Source: Nostoc sp. CHAB 5844 (lineage in GTDB: Bacteria > Cyanobacteriota > Cyanobacteriia > Cyanobacteriales > Nostocaceae). From it: a stretch of 64,000 nucleotides of DNA. The stretch covers positions 1-64,000 of the forward strand of contig NZ_JAIVFW010000042.1 of the NCBI RefSeq assembly GCF_020829595.1, given 5' to 3'. The translations under genes and the position numbers were made by a program. Positions 63,841-64,000 of the stretch are shown one piece after another. The first letter of the stretch is position 1, and every line of letters starts with the position of its first letter. Below the pieces are notes generated by a model. That model ran no database searches, was not told where the DNA came from, and saw only the letters and a program-made list of their open reading frames with translations.

Positions 63841-64000
63841 GGATTCAGGTCTAATATTGTGGAAGTAAAGAAGGGCGAGACTGAAAATGATGCGAGTCAG
63901 CAATTAGAGCTTGTGCAAAAAAATCAATCACAGACCGACCTTGACGACGACACGGCAGTCGCTTCAAGTCGGCAGAGCCGCCCAACGCGCTGCCTCAGGT
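63841..64000. other. Right-edge region with open frame and repeat
   Basis: A frame without a start codon continues toward the right edge (NIVEVKKGETENDASQQLEL, then VQKNQSQTDLDDDTAV), hydrophilic and acidic, and may be the start or middle of another gene. From about 63953 it enters the dispersed GC-rich repeat (cttcaagtcggcagagccgc), so the last codons are not trustworthy. Confidence 0.35.
63953..64000. repeat. Dispersed GC-rich palindromic repeat, copy at the right edge
   Basis: The words gtcgcttcaagtcggc and gccgcccaacgcgctgcct are the reverse complement of units seen at 521-550 and 46600-46625. The repeat is cut by the window end. Confidence 0.65.

Overview
The window is chromosomal DNA of a filamentous, probably heterocyst-forming cyanobacterium (Nostocales type). 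The evidence is cyanobacteria-specific genes (allophycocyanin alpha paralog, CpcT/CpeT lyase, Thf1/Psb29, NdhS, PSRP-3, cyAbrB, HAS-barrel protein), frequent HIP1 octamers (gcgatcgc), and abundant heptameric STRR-like repeats and palindromic repeats between genes. Genus cannot be fixed from sequence reading alone. No rRNA genes and no CRISPR array were seen; there is one tRNA (Ala-GGC at 36352-36424).

Layout. 0-4.5 kb: a partial gene, a decayed Dps fragment, an HTH/GrpE-like fusion, a convergent STAS antagonist and REC-PP2C phosphatase pair, and a DUF1350 hydrolase. 4.6-8.6 kb: a patch that looks richer in G+C, holding a HAD phosphatase fused to a HerA-type ATPase, a divergent Nramp-like transporter without the usual metal motifs, an acetate kinase remnant split by a small palindromic element, and a second MITE. 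8.7-14 kb: a membrane protein, an SLH-FAS1-beta-barrel envelope protein, and a divergent REC/Crp regulator pair. 13.8-23.5 kb: minus-strand housekeeping genes: UDP-glucose dehydrogenase and UDP-glucuronate decarboxylase, a CPA2 antiporter with USP domains, a HAS-barrel protein, NdhS, RodA, Mrp and an SRPBCC protein. 23.9-35.9 kb: HemF, STAS, CpcT/CpeT, Thf1, PSRP-3, a HAD protein, a PapA/condensation-type acyltransferase, a TPR protein, an Rpn-family nuclease, RuvB and HisF.

36.3-38.3 kb: tRNA-Ala followed by broken ORFs that look like an integrated-element remnant. 38.4-52 kb: TauE, a large membrane protein, a GT39 glycosyltransferase, a stand-alone fasciclin protein, a lone ApcA paralog, a 35-residue lysine-rich protein, a ClC channel, cyAbrB, an Rrf2 regulator without its cysteines, and cobD-pyrR enclosed by a perfect 63-bp inverted repeat. 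52.2-60 kb: a phosphorelay block of two related hybrid kinases, an Rcp1-type response regulator and a REC-PAS-GAF-GAF kinase. 60.5-64 kb: MoaE, then a graveyard of transposase, methyltransferase and DUF5131 fragments, an Rpn nuclease and a palindromic element.

Functional links: Ugd and the decarboxylase supply UDP-glucuronate and UDP-xylose for polysaccharide; two STAS proteins and one PP2C suggest partner switching; the kinases and response regulator form a likely local signalling network. I did not find one clearly new multi-gene system. The best candidates for novelty are the HAD-ATPase/Nramp-like pair, the SLH-FAS1-barrel protein, the HTH-GrpE fusion and the tRNA-proximal remnant. All family calls come from reading motifs by eye; no database search was run.
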